Shown here: piece after piece, positions 1 through 8,155 of the stretch
Numbering within the stretch: the first letter of the stretch is position 1
Layout of the letters: each line of letters starts with the position of its first letter
Source: Pseudomonadota bacterium
Lineage (GTDB): Bacteria > Pseudomonadota > Gammaproteobacteria > Pseudomonadales > UBA5518
NCBI GenBank assembly: GCA_022705125.1
Contig: JAKJFB010000003.1
Location: 1-16,297 of the forward strand
Direction: 5' to 3'
Length of the DNA: 16,297 nucleotides
The notes under the pieces: model-generated
What the model saw: only the letters and a program-made list of their open reading frames with translations
Database searches by the model: none
Told to the model about the DNA's origin: nothing
Translations under genes and position numbers: made by a program

Positions 1-184
1 CCCCGCCTCGGCGGCAATCGCGCTGCAGCGCGATTGCCTTAAAACAATTGCACAGCACGGTTTTAACTCTACGCGGCAATCTGGTCCCGCGCAAGCCCGG
101 GCGCGAGCCGCAAGCGATTACGGTGGCCAACGGCGAACCGATGCGCTAAAACGGCGAGGCTGATTTCGCCCCGAGGACAAGCGC
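1..184. other. Window edge; possible 3' tail of an upstream + strand gene
   Basis: This stretch precedes the first confident gene. One + strand frame is open from base 3 to a TAA at 147-149 and ends with residues QAITVANGEPMR. It could be the C-terminus of a gene starting outside the window, but I do not recognise it and 48 residues are too few to judge. The only other structure is the palindrome at 13-38. A GAGGA ribosome binding site for the next gene lies at 173-177. Confidence 0.3.
13..38. repeat. Perfect 26-bp palindrome
   Basis: Two 13-base arms (GGCAATCGCGCTG and its exact reverse complement) meet with no spacer at bases 25/26. As RNA it would form a long GC-rich stem with a small loop in either orientation. 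No T-run follows on either strand, so it is not a canonical intrinsic terminator. It might be a bidirectional transcription end, a protein-binding site or a dispersed repeat. Confidence 0.6.
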
Positions 185-955
185 TTGCACGATGCGGGAA
201 ACCTGTTCGACGTATCCGGCAAGGTGGTGCTGATCACCGGCGGAAGCCGCGGACTGGGCCGCGCGATGTCGCTGGCCTTTGCCCGGCGCGGCGCGAAAGT
301 GGTGATCGCCAGCCGCAAGATCGGGTCCTGCGAACAACTGGCCGCGCAAATCACGGCGCAAGGCGGCACGGCGATGGCCCTCGCCTGCCACGTGGGCCAG
401 TGGGACGCTCTGGAAGGCGTGGTGGATGCCGTGGAGGCCCGTTTCGGCAGGCTGGACGTATTGATCAACAACGCCGGCATGTCGCCAACCGCCGAGTCGC
501 TGCTCGCCACCGGCGAAGCGCTGTTCGACAAGATCATCGACATCAACCTGAAAGGCCCCACGCGGCTCACCGCGCTGGCAGCCACGCGCATGGGCAGGAA
601 CGGCGGCGGCTCGATCGTCAACATCAGCTCGCTCGCCTCGCTGAAGCCGACACCGCTCACGACCGTCTACAGCGCCGCCAAGGCCGGCCTCAATGCACTC
701 ACCCGCGCCTCGGCGCAGGAATATGCGCCGCTGGGCGTGCGCGTGAACTGCATCGTCTGCGGTACCTTCGACACCGACGCCACGGCCGGCTTCGTGCGCA
801 ACCCGGCTTTCCTGGCCGAGGTGGTGAAGCCCATCGCACTCGCGCGCGTCGGCAGAGCCGACGAAGTGGTGGGCGCGGCGCTCTACTTCGCGTCGGCGGC
901 CTCTAGCTACACCACGGGCGCCATCATGAACATCGACGGCGGCGTGATGCCCTGA
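185..955 (+). CDS. SDR family NAD(P)-dependent oxidoreductase (FabG-like)
   Basis: A classical short-chain dehydrogenase of 256 residues, the usual length for the family. The N-terminal Rossmann fold carries TGGSRGLG at 18-25 and NNAG at 95-98. The catalytic residues are Asn121 (NLKG), Ser149 (NISSL) and the YSAAK motif Tyr162/Lys166. The C-terminus ends with GAIMNIDGG, typical of the FabG/glucose-1-dehydrogenase group. It should reduce or oxidise a carbonyl/alcohol pair in the cytosol; the substrate cannot be read from sequence. The start is TTG at 185, chosen because GAGGA lies 7 bases upstream and the domain begins only a few residues later; the first in-frame ATG would cut into the Rossmann fold. 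It converges on the next SDR gene, 52 bases away. Confidence 0.93.
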   Translation: MHDAGNLFDVSGKVVLITGGSRGLGRAMSLAFARRGAKVVIASRKIGSCEQLAAQITAQGGTAMALACHVGQWDALEGVVDAVEARFGRLDVLINNAGMSPTAESLLATGEALFDKIIDINLKGPTRLTALAATRMGRNGGGSIVNISSLASLKPTPLTTVYSAAKAGLNALTRASAQEYAPLGVRVNCIVCGTFDTDATAGFVRNPAFLAEVVKPIALARVGRADEVVGAALYFASAASSYTTGAIMNIDGGVMP

Positions 956-1007
956 GCGGCGTCCGGTGCCGGCGAGCCGGGCGCCCACCGCGAGCGCTCC
1001 TCGGGGA

Positions 1008-1817
1008 TCAGATCCCCATCAGGTTGTCGCGCTGGCCCATCGCCACTTCGGCGCAGTAACCGTAATCGACGGGCACGTTCAGGCCACTCACGAACCCCGC
1101 CAGCCGGCTGTTCAGCAGCACCAGCGCCTCGCCCATCTCGGCGGGCTCGGCGAAACGGCCGTTGGAGGGACAGAACAGCTTGATGGCGTCCGCGGGCACC
1201 TGCTGCGTGAGCTGGTCCATGAATGCCGTCGCGGTGGGCGAGGGGCTGATGCAGTTGATGCGCACGTCGCGACTGGCCAGCTCGCCGGCCATCGTCATCG
1301 TGTAGACGATCAGGCACTGCTTGGAAAAGCCGTAGGCGTCGGCGTTCAGCTCGGGCGCATCCTTCAGCCAGGCCTCGGCCGCATCGAAGCCCTCGAGCGC
1401 CAGGAATTTCCGGACCAGCTCGAGATTGGCTTTCCACCCCATGCCCGCGGTGGAGGCTATCGATGCGATGGCGCCGCCCTTGCCGATGCGCGGCAGCAGT
1501 GCGTCGGTCAGGTGCTTCAGGCCGACGAAGTTGATCATCATGGTGTCGAAGGCCGAAAACGGCGGGTGCGGCACGCCGGCGCAATTGAACAGCGCGTAGA
1601 TCTCGCCGGGCAACTGTGCCAGCGCCGCATCGATCGACGCCTTGTTCTTCATGTCGGTGCGGATCGCCTTCGCAACCGGCGCCGTCACCTCGCCGATGTC
1701 CAGCGCATGCACCTCGGCGCCCAGCTCCACCAGGAGGCGCGCCGCCGCTGCACCCATGCCGGAGGCGGCACCGGTGATCACCACTTTCCTGCCCTCGTAA
1801 CCCAGGACGTTCTTCAT
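1008..1817 (-). CDS. SDR oxidoreductase resembling 3-alpha-hydroxysteroid dehydrogenase/carbonyl reductase
   Basis: A 269-residue short-chain dehydrogenase. It has TGAASGMG at 15-22, NCAG at 78-81, a catalytic serine at about 119 (ASIAS) and YGFSK with Tyr162/Lys166. Between the serine and tyrosine strands there is a long insert, about residues 124-160 (GWKANLELVRKF... to ...ELNAD). That layout is the one I know from the Comamonas testosteroni 3-alpha-HSD/carbonyl reductase branch, where the extra helices cover the substrate pocket. The start ATG at 1817 is preferred over an upstream in-frame start at 1874 because AAAGGAGA stands just before it and the domain begins directly. Steroid or bulky ketone substrates are an inference from the fold. 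It lies 120 bases downstream of the PBP gene on the same strand. Confidence 0.9.
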   Translation of the reverse strand: MKNVLGYEGRKVVITGAASGMGAAAARLLVELGAEVHALDIGEVTAPVAKAIRTDMKNKASIDAALAQLPGEIYALFNCAGVPHPPFSAFDTMMINFVGLKHLTDALLPRIGKGGAIASIASTAGMGWKANLELVRKFLALEGFDAAEAWLKDAPELNADAYGFSKQCLIVYTMTMAGELASRDVRINCISPSPTATAFMDQLTQQVPADAIKLFCPSNGRFAEPAEMGEALVLLNSRLAGFVSGLNVPVDYGYCAEVAMGQRDNLMGI

Positions 1818-1903
1818 GTTGTCTCCTTTGTCCGAATGGACCTTTGCACGACTCGCCGCGTGCGGCGGGCGCAATCATGCTGTGCCGCGATAACCGGAGG
1901 CAA

Positions 1904-1936
1904 TGCCCCGGATGCAATCGCGCCCGCCCCGGGGCA
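1904..1936 (-). terminator. Hairpin just after the PBP stop codon, possible terminator
   Basis: TGCCCCGG (1904-1911) pairs perfectly with CCGGGGCA (1929-1936) around a 17-base loop. It starts one base beyond the stop codon of the PBP gene on the minus strand. No T-run follows, so it may be a transcript-end stabiliser or weak terminator separating the PBP from the SDR gene. Confidence 0.4.
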
Positions 1937-1937
1937 C

Positions 1938-4900
1938 TCAGGGGGGCGTTGCGGGGCTGGCGTTGGCCGCCAGCGCGAGCATCGACGGCGTGCCGTCGAG
2001 CAGCGGCGCCAGCGTCGGCATCAGCGCGCCGAGCAGGCGTACCGGCAGGCCGCTGGTGAACTCGTACTGCGCGGCCTGCGCACCCGGCACGAAGGCCGTG
2101 ATGGTGCCGAAGAAGCGGTCGTCGATCATGAACACGAAGGTCGCCACGCGGTTCACCACGCGCGACTCGAGGAGCCGTCCCGGCGAGGCATAGACCTCGA
2201 AGCGGTGATCGCCGGTGCCGGTCTTGCCGCCGACCAGGTGGCTGGAACCGTCCGGGCGTACAAGCTGCGGCAGCAGCGCGCGCGCCGTACCCTCCTGGAC
2301 CACGTCGAGCAGCGCCGCGCGCGCGGTCTGCGCGACCTCGGGATGCATCACCCGCTTGCCCTCGGCGGACTGGGCCGCGTACTCGACCTCGTAGGGCGTG
2401 CCGGCGGCAAAGTGCAGCCCGGTCACGAGGCGCGAGGGATAGCGCACGCCGCCCTGCACGATGGTACCCATCAGCTCCGCGAGCGCCGCCGGGCGGTCGC
2501 CGGAACTGCCGATCGCGGTCGCCAGCGAGGGCGTCAGCGAGGCGAAGGGATAACCCAGGCGCTGCCACTGGCGGTGCAGTTGCTGGAAGGCCTCGATCTC
2601 CAGCAGGTCGAGGATGCGCCGGTCCTGCGCGCGCCGGCGGCTGGTCTTCATCAGCCAGCCGTAGACTTCCTGGCGCACCTCGGTGCCGGCCGCCAGCACC
2701 TCGTCGCGCGTCGCCTCCGGGTGCCGCTGCAGGTAGTCGATCAGCCACAGCTCCAGCGGATGCACGCGCGCGAGGTAGCCGCGGTCATTGAGGTTGAACT
2801 TCTCCGGCGGGTAGCGCTGGAACAGCGCCTCCCGACCCTCTGCCGTGAACTGTTCGTCCGGCACGTAGCGCGCGAGCCAGGGCGCGAGATCCTGCGCCTG
2901 CATTCCCGGCCACACCGAGCGCAGCGCCACTACCACCGCGCGCGGCGTCACGCGCACGCCGTCGAGCAGAGTGCGCAGCGCCTCGTCGCGGCTCTTGCCG
3001 TGGTATTTCTGGTAGAAGCGGCGCAGGTACACGCTGCCCTCGCGGTCGGCGAAGCGCTTGAGGTATTCGCCGCGCCCGGGATCGGCGGCGTTCTCCAGCA
3101 GACGCGCCGTGGTCGAGGGCGCGCGGTACATGTAGTGATCCACCACCTCGCGCATCATGCGGATGAACACCAGGTTCACCGAACGGCGCAGCGCCTCGGC
3201 CACCGTCATCACGGCGTTGTTGTCGCGGCTCTCGAAGTTGCCGAAGCGGTGCGCGCCGCCGCCGGTGTAGAACGTCTGCCCGGTGGCCGCTGAATAGCGG
3301 CGCTGCATCGCGGCCGCCAGCGTATCGGCGAGGCTGGCGCCGGGGTTGGCGCCGAGGTAATCCAGCACCCAGGCGCTCAGGCGGTCCCGCGGGTGGAGCT
3401 CGGCGCGCGCGCGCGCCAGGTCCGGCGCAGCCACGCTGCGCTCGTGGACTTCGGCGATCAGTTCCAGCCAGCTCACCAGGGTACGCAGCTTGGCGGTGGA
3501 GCCGAGGTCGAGCTTGGCGCCGGCATTGATGTCGAGCGGCTGGTCGAGGTTGTCGGCATTGATGCGCAGGTGGTTCACGCCCTCGCCGCGCTCGTAGAGC
3601 GTCAGGCTGTAGACCACCTTGGACGGGTCGCTGGCGCGCAGCAGCCGCGTGCCGGTGAGCCCCAGTTCCCCGATGCGCGCCGGATCGGCCAGCCCGCGCA
3701 GGAACGTGGTGACCTCCTGCTGCACGGTGGCGTCGAGCGTGGTGCGCGCCGTGAGATCGAACCGGTCGAGTTCGTAGAGGCTGCGCACGCCGAGCAGCGA
3801 GAGCAGTTGCGTGCGCGCGAGGTTCACGCCCTTCTGGCGCGTGAAGTCGACCACCGGCGAGGCACCGGCGCGCGCGCGCAGCACCAGCGGCGCTGCCTGC
3901 GCCGCCGCGGCCAGGTCGCCCGGGATCACGCCATCGCGCGCCATGCGCCGCAGGTGGCTGTCGGTGAGCGCCGCCAGCGCCGCGGTGTCGCGCAGGTAGT
4001 GGGTCGGGCGGCGCACCGCGAGGATCAGCGCGAGCACCTGCTTGTAATAGTGCGCCCGCTCGGCGAGCGGCGCCGCCGGATCCGCGAGCACGCGGTTGAC
4101 CTCGGCGAAGGGGCTGCCGAACCAGGATTCCAGCCCGTCGCCGAGGCTCGCCACCTCACCGTAGCCCGGCTGTGCGGCCAGCGGCAGCGCGTTCAGATAA
4201 TTGAGCAACAGCTGCTGGCGCGCGGGCAACGTGTACTGGCCGCCGCTGTAGACGCGCAGACTGGCCGAGCCCATCTGCAGCAGCTTGTCGCGCGCATCGC
4301 GCGTGATGCCCTCGGGCGAATGACGGAACTTCTCGAGCTGCGTGGCCAGCGTGCTGGCGCCGATGACTTTCTGCTGGCGCCCGAGCGACTTCAGCGCCTG
4401 CTGCCCCACGGCCACGCCGAGGCGCTCCCAGTCGACCACGGGATTCATGGTCGGGCGCGCGGGATCGAGCAGTTCGCGGTCCTCGACGTAGAGCAGCGTG
4501 CGCGCGACCAGATCGGGAACCGCGGCGAAATCGGCGTAGACGTTGCGCGGGTAGCGCGCCTGCTGCACCACGGCGCCGTTCAGGTCGAGCAGCCTGAGGC
4601 CGGCCTGGCTCTTCTCCGGGTAGACGTTGAAGAAGTCCCGGGCGGCGAGCTCGCTCATGCGGCGCGAAGGCACGGCCTGGCGCTCGACGGCGAAGCCCGC
4701 CTTCTCCAGCCGGGGAGCCAGCTCCGGCAAGGCGGCGTAGCCGAGGCGGATATCATAGGGGCCGCGATCGGGTCGCAGCGGTGCGCGCGCCGGCCCCTCC
4801 CCGAGCTCGAATGATATGCCGCTGGCAAAGGCCGCGAGCCAGCGCGACTGCAGCGTCGCGTGGCGGATCTCGTCCTGGGCGACGAAGCCGAGCGCGAGCA

Positions 4901-5087
4901 CGGCGCCGAGCACGAGCACCCCGACCATGACCCGAACGGCCGGCGCGACGACGCGCTCCCATAACGACACCCTGCCCTTGGAGCGGTCTGCCGACGGCGC
5001 GTTCGGACGCGCATTGCCGGGGGCAAGCAGCAGCCCGCGGTGATCCACGAACGGGATGTGGCGGAGGACGCTGCCGCGCGTGATCAC
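1938..5087 (-). CDS. Large class A penicillin-binding protein (GT51 transglycosylase + transpeptidase)
   Basis: A 1049-residue inner-membrane protein with a periplasmic body that should polymerise and crosslink peptidoglycan. Basic residues are followed by one membrane helix at about 48-70. The GT51 domain (about 190-340) shows VEDREL with Glu202, GASTLATQ at 243-250, NYLN at 296-299 and a terminal WFG. The transpeptidase has all three penicilloyl-serine motifs: GSTAK (Ser530, Lys533), SVN (636-638) and KTG (955-957). Two oddities stand out. The RKxxE motif of GT51 reads DKLLQ, putting Gln271 where the second essential Glu is expected. About 200 residues (640-845) separate SVN from the next recognisable transpeptidase strand, which makes the protein longer than typical PBP1a/1b. 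The start is GTG at 5087, with GAAGG 8 bases upstream; GTG at codon 40 is an alternative. Confidence 0.9.
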   Translation of the reverse strand: MITRGSVLRHIPFVDHRGLLLAPGNARPNAPSADRSKGRVSLWERVVAPAVRVMVGVLVLGAVLALGFVAQDEIRHATLQSRWLAAFASGISFELGEGPARAPLRPDRGPYDIRLGYAALPELAPRLEKAGFAVERQAVPSRRMSELAARDFFNVYPEKSQAGLRLLDLNGAVVQQARYPRNVYADFAAVPDLVARTLLYVEDRELLDPARPTMNPVVDWERLGVAVGQQALKSLGRQQKVIGASTLATQLEKFRHSPEGITRDARDKLLQMGSASLRVYSGGQYTLPARQQLLLNYLNALPLAAQPGYGEVASLGDGLESWFGSPFAEVNRVLADPAAPLAERAHYYKQVLALILAVRRPTHYLRDTAALAALTDSHLRRMARDGVIPGDLAAAAQAAPLVLRARAGASPVVDFTRQKGVNLARTQLLSLLGVRSLYELDRFDLTARTTLDATVQQEVTTFLRGLADPARIGELGLTGTRLLRASDPSKVVYSLTLYERGEGVNHLRINADNLDQPLDINAGAKLDLGSTAKLRTLVSWLELIAEVHERSVAAPDLARARAELHPRDRLSAWVLDYLGANPGASLADTLAAAMQRRYSAATGQTFYTGGGAHRFGNFESRDNNAVMTVAEALRRSVNLVFIRMMREVVDHYMYRAPSTTARLLENAADPGRGEYLKRFADREGSVYLRRFYQKYHGKSRDEALRTLLDGVRVTPRAVVVALRSVWPGMQAQDLAPWLARYVPDEQFTAEGREALFQRYPPEKFNLNDRGYLARVHPLELWLIDYLQRHPEATRDEVLAAGTEVRQEVYGWLMKTSRRRAQDRRILDLLEIEAFQQLHRQWQRLGYPFASLTPSLATAIGSSGDRPAALAELMGTIVQGGVRYPSRLVTGLHFAAGTPYEVEYAAQSAEGKRVMHPEVAQTARAALLDVVQEGTARALLPQLVRPDGSSHLVGGKTGTGDHRFEVYASPGRLLESRVVNRVATFVFMIDDRFFGTITAFVPGAQAAQYEFTSGLPVRLLGALMPTLAPLLDGTPSMLALAANASPATPP

Positions 5088-5194
5088 CGGGAAGACCTTC
5101 GCGGGAAAAGGGATTTGCTCGAAGTCTAGCCGGCCCCGGCGTACCGGCCCGTCTTTATGGCTTATTCCCGCAGCGGCGGTTGCACGGAACGTGA

Positions 5195-5725
5195 TCAGGG
5201 TCCCAGGCGGTACTCGAGATAGCGCAGGCGGTCGAACTCGGCGCGCATCGTGGCATCGAGATAGCGCAGTTCGTTCAGCAGGGTGCGCCGCGTATCCTCG
5301 TCATCGGCGTCATCGAGCGCGTCCATCAGCGTGTGGCGCCGGCTCTCCAGCGAATCGATGCGCTGGCGCTGCACCTGCACCTCGCGCCCGGCCTGGTAGT
5401 AGCGCTCGAACATCACCCCGGTCTCCCCGGGGCATACGCCGGCATACATTGCGCCCGAGAGGCCCTCGCGCACCGCGTTGGCGGGCGTGCAGTAGCTGTC
5501 GATGCCGCGGTCGTAGCCGGCGCGCCAGGTCTCCTCGTCGACGGTGAAGCCGTATTCGGCGCAGGCCCTGGCGTGCGCCGCGATGCGCTGCCCGCTGGTG
5601 CCGGCGGCGCCGTCGCGGTAGCCGATCTGCTCCCAGTCGGCATCGGCGCATTCGCTCTCGGACAGGCTGGCGCAGCCGCCGAGCGCAAGCGCGAGCAACG
5701 GAAGCAGCGGGGAAATTCGCATCAT
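5195..5725 (-). CDS. DUF2799 domain lipoprotein
   Basis: 176 residues. A hydrophobic leader ends in a lipobox, LALGGC, with Cys18 as the predicted lipidated residue, so the mature protein should be membrane-anchored in the periplasm. The body matches the DUF2799 pattern: WEQIGYRDGAAG, a conserved Cys in HARACAEYGF, YDRGIDSYC, and GAMYAGVCP followed by FERYYQAG. The last 60 residues are charged and helical (QRQRIDSLESRR onward), probably a short coiled coil. The biochemical function is unknown. It starts ATG-ATG with only a weak purine stretch upstream, so the exact start may be either Met. It lies 107 bases upstream of the PBP gene in the same direction and may share its transcript. It is divergent from the YcfJ-like gene. 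Confidence 0.82.
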   Translation of the reverse strand: MMRISPLLPLLALALGGCASLSESECADADWEQIGYRDGAAGTSGQRIAAHARACAEYGFTVDEETWRAGYDRGIDSYCTPANAVREGLSGAMYAGVCPGETGVMFERYYQAGREVQVQRQRIDSLESRRHTLMDALDDADDEDTRRTLLNELRYLDATMRAEFDRLRYLEYRLGP

Positions 5726-5906
5726 GACCGGGACCGCGGTTTAAGCCAGGCTGACAGCCTACCGTTGCCCGCCCCGCCATGAAAGACGGGCCGCAAAAAA
5801 TCGAGCAACGCACAAAGCGCGCAGGCGGTTGACGCCACTTTTACCTACCACAGGCGCGGCTCGTGGCTGCTACCATCCGCGACACCGATCACAGGAGGAG
5901 AGTTGC

Positions 5907-6449
5907 ATGAACAAGTCGATGCTCATTGGCGGCGTGCTCGGCGGCGCGGTGGCGATCGCCGGCGGCGGCATCGCCGGATACAAGATGCTGGAGGAGCCGA
6001 AATACGCCGAAGTCGTCGCCGTGACGCCGGTGACCGAGCGCATCGAGACGCCTCGCGAGGAGTGTCACCAGGAGCAGGTGACGCGGCGCAAGCCGGTCAA
6101 GGACCAGCACCAGGTGGTGGGCACCGTGCTCGGCGCGGTCGCCGGCGGGCTGCTCGGCGACGCCCTCGGCGGCGGCGGCAGCAACAAGGGCGCGAAGATC
6201 GCCGGCGCCGCGGCCGGCGGTTATGCCGGCAACAAGACCCAGGAAAAGATGCAGCAGGGCGCGACCTACACCACCACCGAAACGGTCTGCAACACCGTGA
6301 CGGACGTCAGCGAGCGCACCGTGGGCTTCGATGTCGACTACCGCATCGGCGACAAGGCCGGCCGCGTGCGCATGGACCACGACCCGGGCGACGTGATCCC
6401 GCTGCGCGACGGACAACTGGTGCTCGCGAGCGCGCCCGCCGCCCAGTGA
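5907..6449 (+). CDS. ycfJ: YcfJ-like glycine-zipper 2TM domain protein
   Basis: 180 residues, closely following the E. coli YcfJ plan as I remember it. It begins MNKSML, then a glycine-rich membrane segment at 6-25, then PKYAEVVAVTPV, then TPREEC (Cys53) and the VTRRKPV region. A glycine zipper (VVGTVLGAVAGGLLG, then AKIAGAAAGGYAGNK) spans 71-109. The C-terminal domain contains YTTTETVC, GFDVDYRIGDKAG and RMDHDPGDVIPL. Family members (Rick_17kDa_Anti type) are envelope proteins; YcfJ homologues such as UmoD have been linked to envelope-stress and Rcs signalling, but the mechanism is unclear. The ATG at 5907 is preferred over an upstream in-frame start at 5829 because AGGAGGAG (5893-5900) sits 6 bases before it and the homology starts there. 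Confidence 0.88.
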   Translation: MNKSMLIGGVLGGAVAIAGGGIAGYKMLEEPKYAEVVAVTPVTERIETPREECHQEQVTRRKPVKDQHQVVGTVLGAVAGGLLGDALGGGGSNKGAKIAGAAAGGYAGNKTQEKMQQGATYTTTETVCNTVTDVSERTVGFDVDYRIGDKAGRVRMDHDPGDVIPLRDGQLVLASAPAAQ

Positions 6450-6461
6450 CGCTGCCGCCGC

Positions 6462-6510
6462 CGTGGGTCCGCATTCGTGCGGACATTCTCCGGATAAATC
6501 CGGACCCACG
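6462..6510. repeat. REP-like inverted pair (BIME), GTGG class
   Basis: The outer arms CGTGGGTCCG (6462-6471) and CGGACCCACG (6501-6510) are exact complements. Inside lie two compact hairpins: GTCCGCA-TTCG-TGCGGAC (6467-6484) and TCCGGA-TAAA-TCCGGA (6489-6504). Each half reads GTGGGTCC followed by a palindrome, one on each strand. That is the classical definition of a REP (a GTRG tetranucleotide plus a stem-loop) arranged as a head-to-head pair. It lies 12 bases after the YcfJ-like stop codon and may also protect or end that transcript. Confidence 0.75.
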
Positions 6511-6517
6511 AAGATTG

Positions 6518-6561
6518 CCGGCTGACGCCGGACCTTTACGTGGGTTCGACTCCAGTCGAAC
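6518..6561. repeat. Second REP-like hairpin pair
   Basis: CCGGC-TGAC-GCCGG (6518-6531) is followed by GTGG at 6540-6543 and the hairpin GTTCGACT-CC-AGTCGAAC (6544-6561). The second unit has the same CGTGGGT start as the unit at 6462, with a different but perfectly paired stem. Flanking TTGCCG (6515-6520) and CGGCAA (6564-6569) are also complementary and could close the whole structure. It occupies most of the 242-base gap before the aldehyde dehydrogenase gene. Confidence 0.65.
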
Positions 6562-6691
6562 GTCGGCAACCCGGCCGCCCTCGCGTCAGCCAGGGCGCAG
6601 CCGTGTATCATTCGCAGCCTCCTCTCCGGGCGATTGCGGCGAGGTATCGAGACTCTGACCAACTGTCTCCCATTTGCCCAGAGGAGTAACC

Positions 6692-8155
6692 ATGTCGCTC
6701 GCACTCAAGGATCCCGGCCTGCTGCGCACCCGGGCGTTTATCGACGGCCAGTGGATCGATGCCGATTCCGGCGAGACGCTCGCGGTGCTGAACCCGGCGA
6801 GCGGCGAGACCATCGCCGAGGTGGCCAGGTGCGGCCAGGCGGAGACGCGCCGCGCCATCGCGGCGGCCGAACGCGCGCAGAAGGACTGGGCGCGGCGCAC
6901 CGCGAAGGAGCGCGCCGTGCTGCTGCGCAAGCTCTTCGACCTGATGATGGCCAACCAGGAGGATCTCGCGCGCATCCTCACCGCCGAGCAGGGCAAGCCG
7001 CTCGCGGAAGCGCGGGGTGAGATCGCCTACAGCGCGAACTTTGTCGACTGGTTCGCCGAGGAGGCCAGGCGCGTCTACGGCGACACCATTCCCGCGCACG
7101 CCGCCGACAAGCGCATCGTGGTGATCAAGCAGCCGATCGGCGTGGTGGCCTGCATCACGCCGTGGAATTTCCCGAGCGCGATGCTCGGGCGCAAGATCGC
7201 CCCGGCGCTCGCGGCCGGCTGCGCGGTGGTGTGCAAGCCCGCGAACAACACGCCGCTGTCGGCCTTCGCGATCGCGGTGCTCGCCGAGCGCGCCGGCTTC
7301 CCGCCGGGCGTGATCAACGTCCTGGGCGGGCGCACGCGCGAGATCGGCGACGAGCTCTGCTCCAACCCCGCGGTGCGCAAGCTCACCTTCACCGGCAGCA
7401 CGCCGGTCGGCAAGGAACTGATGGCCAAATGCGCCGCGACGGTGAAACGCACCTCGATGGAGCTCGGCGGCAACGCGCCTTTCATCGTCTTCGACGACGC
7501 CGACCTCGATGCCGCTGTCGCCGGGGCGATCGCCTCGAAGTATCGCAACGCGGGCCAGACCTGCGTCTGCGCGAATCGCATGCTGGTGCAGGACGGCGTC
7601 TACGAGGCCTTCACCGCGAAGCTCGCCACCGCCGTCGCGCAGTTTCGCCTCGGCGACGGTGCGCAGGACGGCATCAACATGGGACCGCTGATCGACGAGG
7701 GCGCCGCCAACGAGGTGATGAGCTTCGTCGAGGACGCCGTCGCCAAGGGCGCGACCGTGGTCACCGGCGGCACGCGCGGCAGCCTCGGCGGCAGTTTCGT
7801 GGAGCCGACCATCCTCACCAATGTCTCGACCGACATGCGCGTCTTCAACGAGGAGATCTTCGGCCCGGTCGCACCGGTGTTCCGCTTCTCCACCGAGGCC
7901 GAGGCCATCGCGCTTGCCAACGACACGCCTTTCGGTCTCGCCTCGTATTTCTACGCGCGCGACATCGGCCGCATCTGGCGCGTGGCCGAAGGCCTGGAAT
8001 ACGGCATCGTCGGCATCAACGAGGGCATCATCTCCACGGAGGTCGCCCCCTTCGGCGGCGTGAAGGAGTCCGGTTCCGGCCGCGAGGGCTCCAAGTACGG
8101 CATGGACGACTACCTCGAGATCAAGTACCTGTGCATGGGCGGGATCGACCGCTGA
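6692..8155 (+). CDS. gabD: NAD(P)-dependent succinate-semialdehyde dehydrogenase
   Basis: 487 residues, standard aldehyde dehydrogenase length. It oxidises succinate semialdehyde to succinate in the cytosol, feeding 4-aminobutyrate or related carbon into the TCA cycle. Visible residues are Asn159 in PWNFP, Lys182 in CKPA (cofactor binding), FTGST at 233-237, the general base Glu257 in MELGG, and catalytic Cys291 in NAGQTCVCANR. The Cys-x-Cys block and the C-terminal SGSGREGSKYGMDDYLEIKYLCMGG are hallmarks of the GabD branch. ATG at 6692 is chosen because GAGGAG (6681-6686) lies 5 bases upstream; an in-frame TTG at 6674 has no such site. No gabT partner is in the window. A related semialdehyde, such as glutarate semialdehyde, remains possible as substrate. 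Confidence 0.93.
   Translation: MSLALKDPGLLRTRAFIDGQWIDADSGETLAVLNPASGETIAEVARCGQAETRRAIAAAERAQKDWARRTAKERAVLLRKLFDLMMANQEDLARILTAEQGKPLAEARGEIAYSANFVDWFAEEARRVYGDTIPAHAADKRIVVIKQPIGVVACITPWNFPSAMLGRKIAPALAAGCAVVCKPANNTPLSAFAIAVLAERAGFPPGVINVLGGRTREIGDELCSNPAVRKLTFTGSTPVGKELMAKCAATVKRTSMELGGNAPFIVFDDADLDAAVAGAIASKYRNAGQTCVCANRMLVQDGVYEAFTAKLATAVAQFRLGDGAQDGINMGPLIDEGAANEVMSFVEDAVAKGATVVTGGTRGSLGGSFVEPTILTNVSTDMRVFNEEIFGPVAPVFRFSTEAEAIALANDTPFGLASYFYARDIGRIWRVAEGLEYGIVGINEGIISTEVAPFGGVKESGSGREGSKYGMDDYLEIKYLCMGGIDR

Noticed and set aside
966..4814. Long + strand open frames (966-3293, 3393-4814) opposite the PBP and SDR genes
   Set aside because: Compositionally biased translations rich in Arg, His, Gln and Ala with no motifs. 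They lie antisense to genes with complete motifs and are a by-product of high GC.
5829..5906. Upstream extension of the YcfJ-like protein to a start at 5829
   Set aside because: No ribosome binding site there and no homology, whereas the start at 5907 has a strong AGGAGGAG.
6543..6553. tRNA T-arm-like sequence (GGTTCGACTCC)
   Set aside because: No acceptor, D or anticodon arms fit around it; it belongs to a REP-like hairpin.
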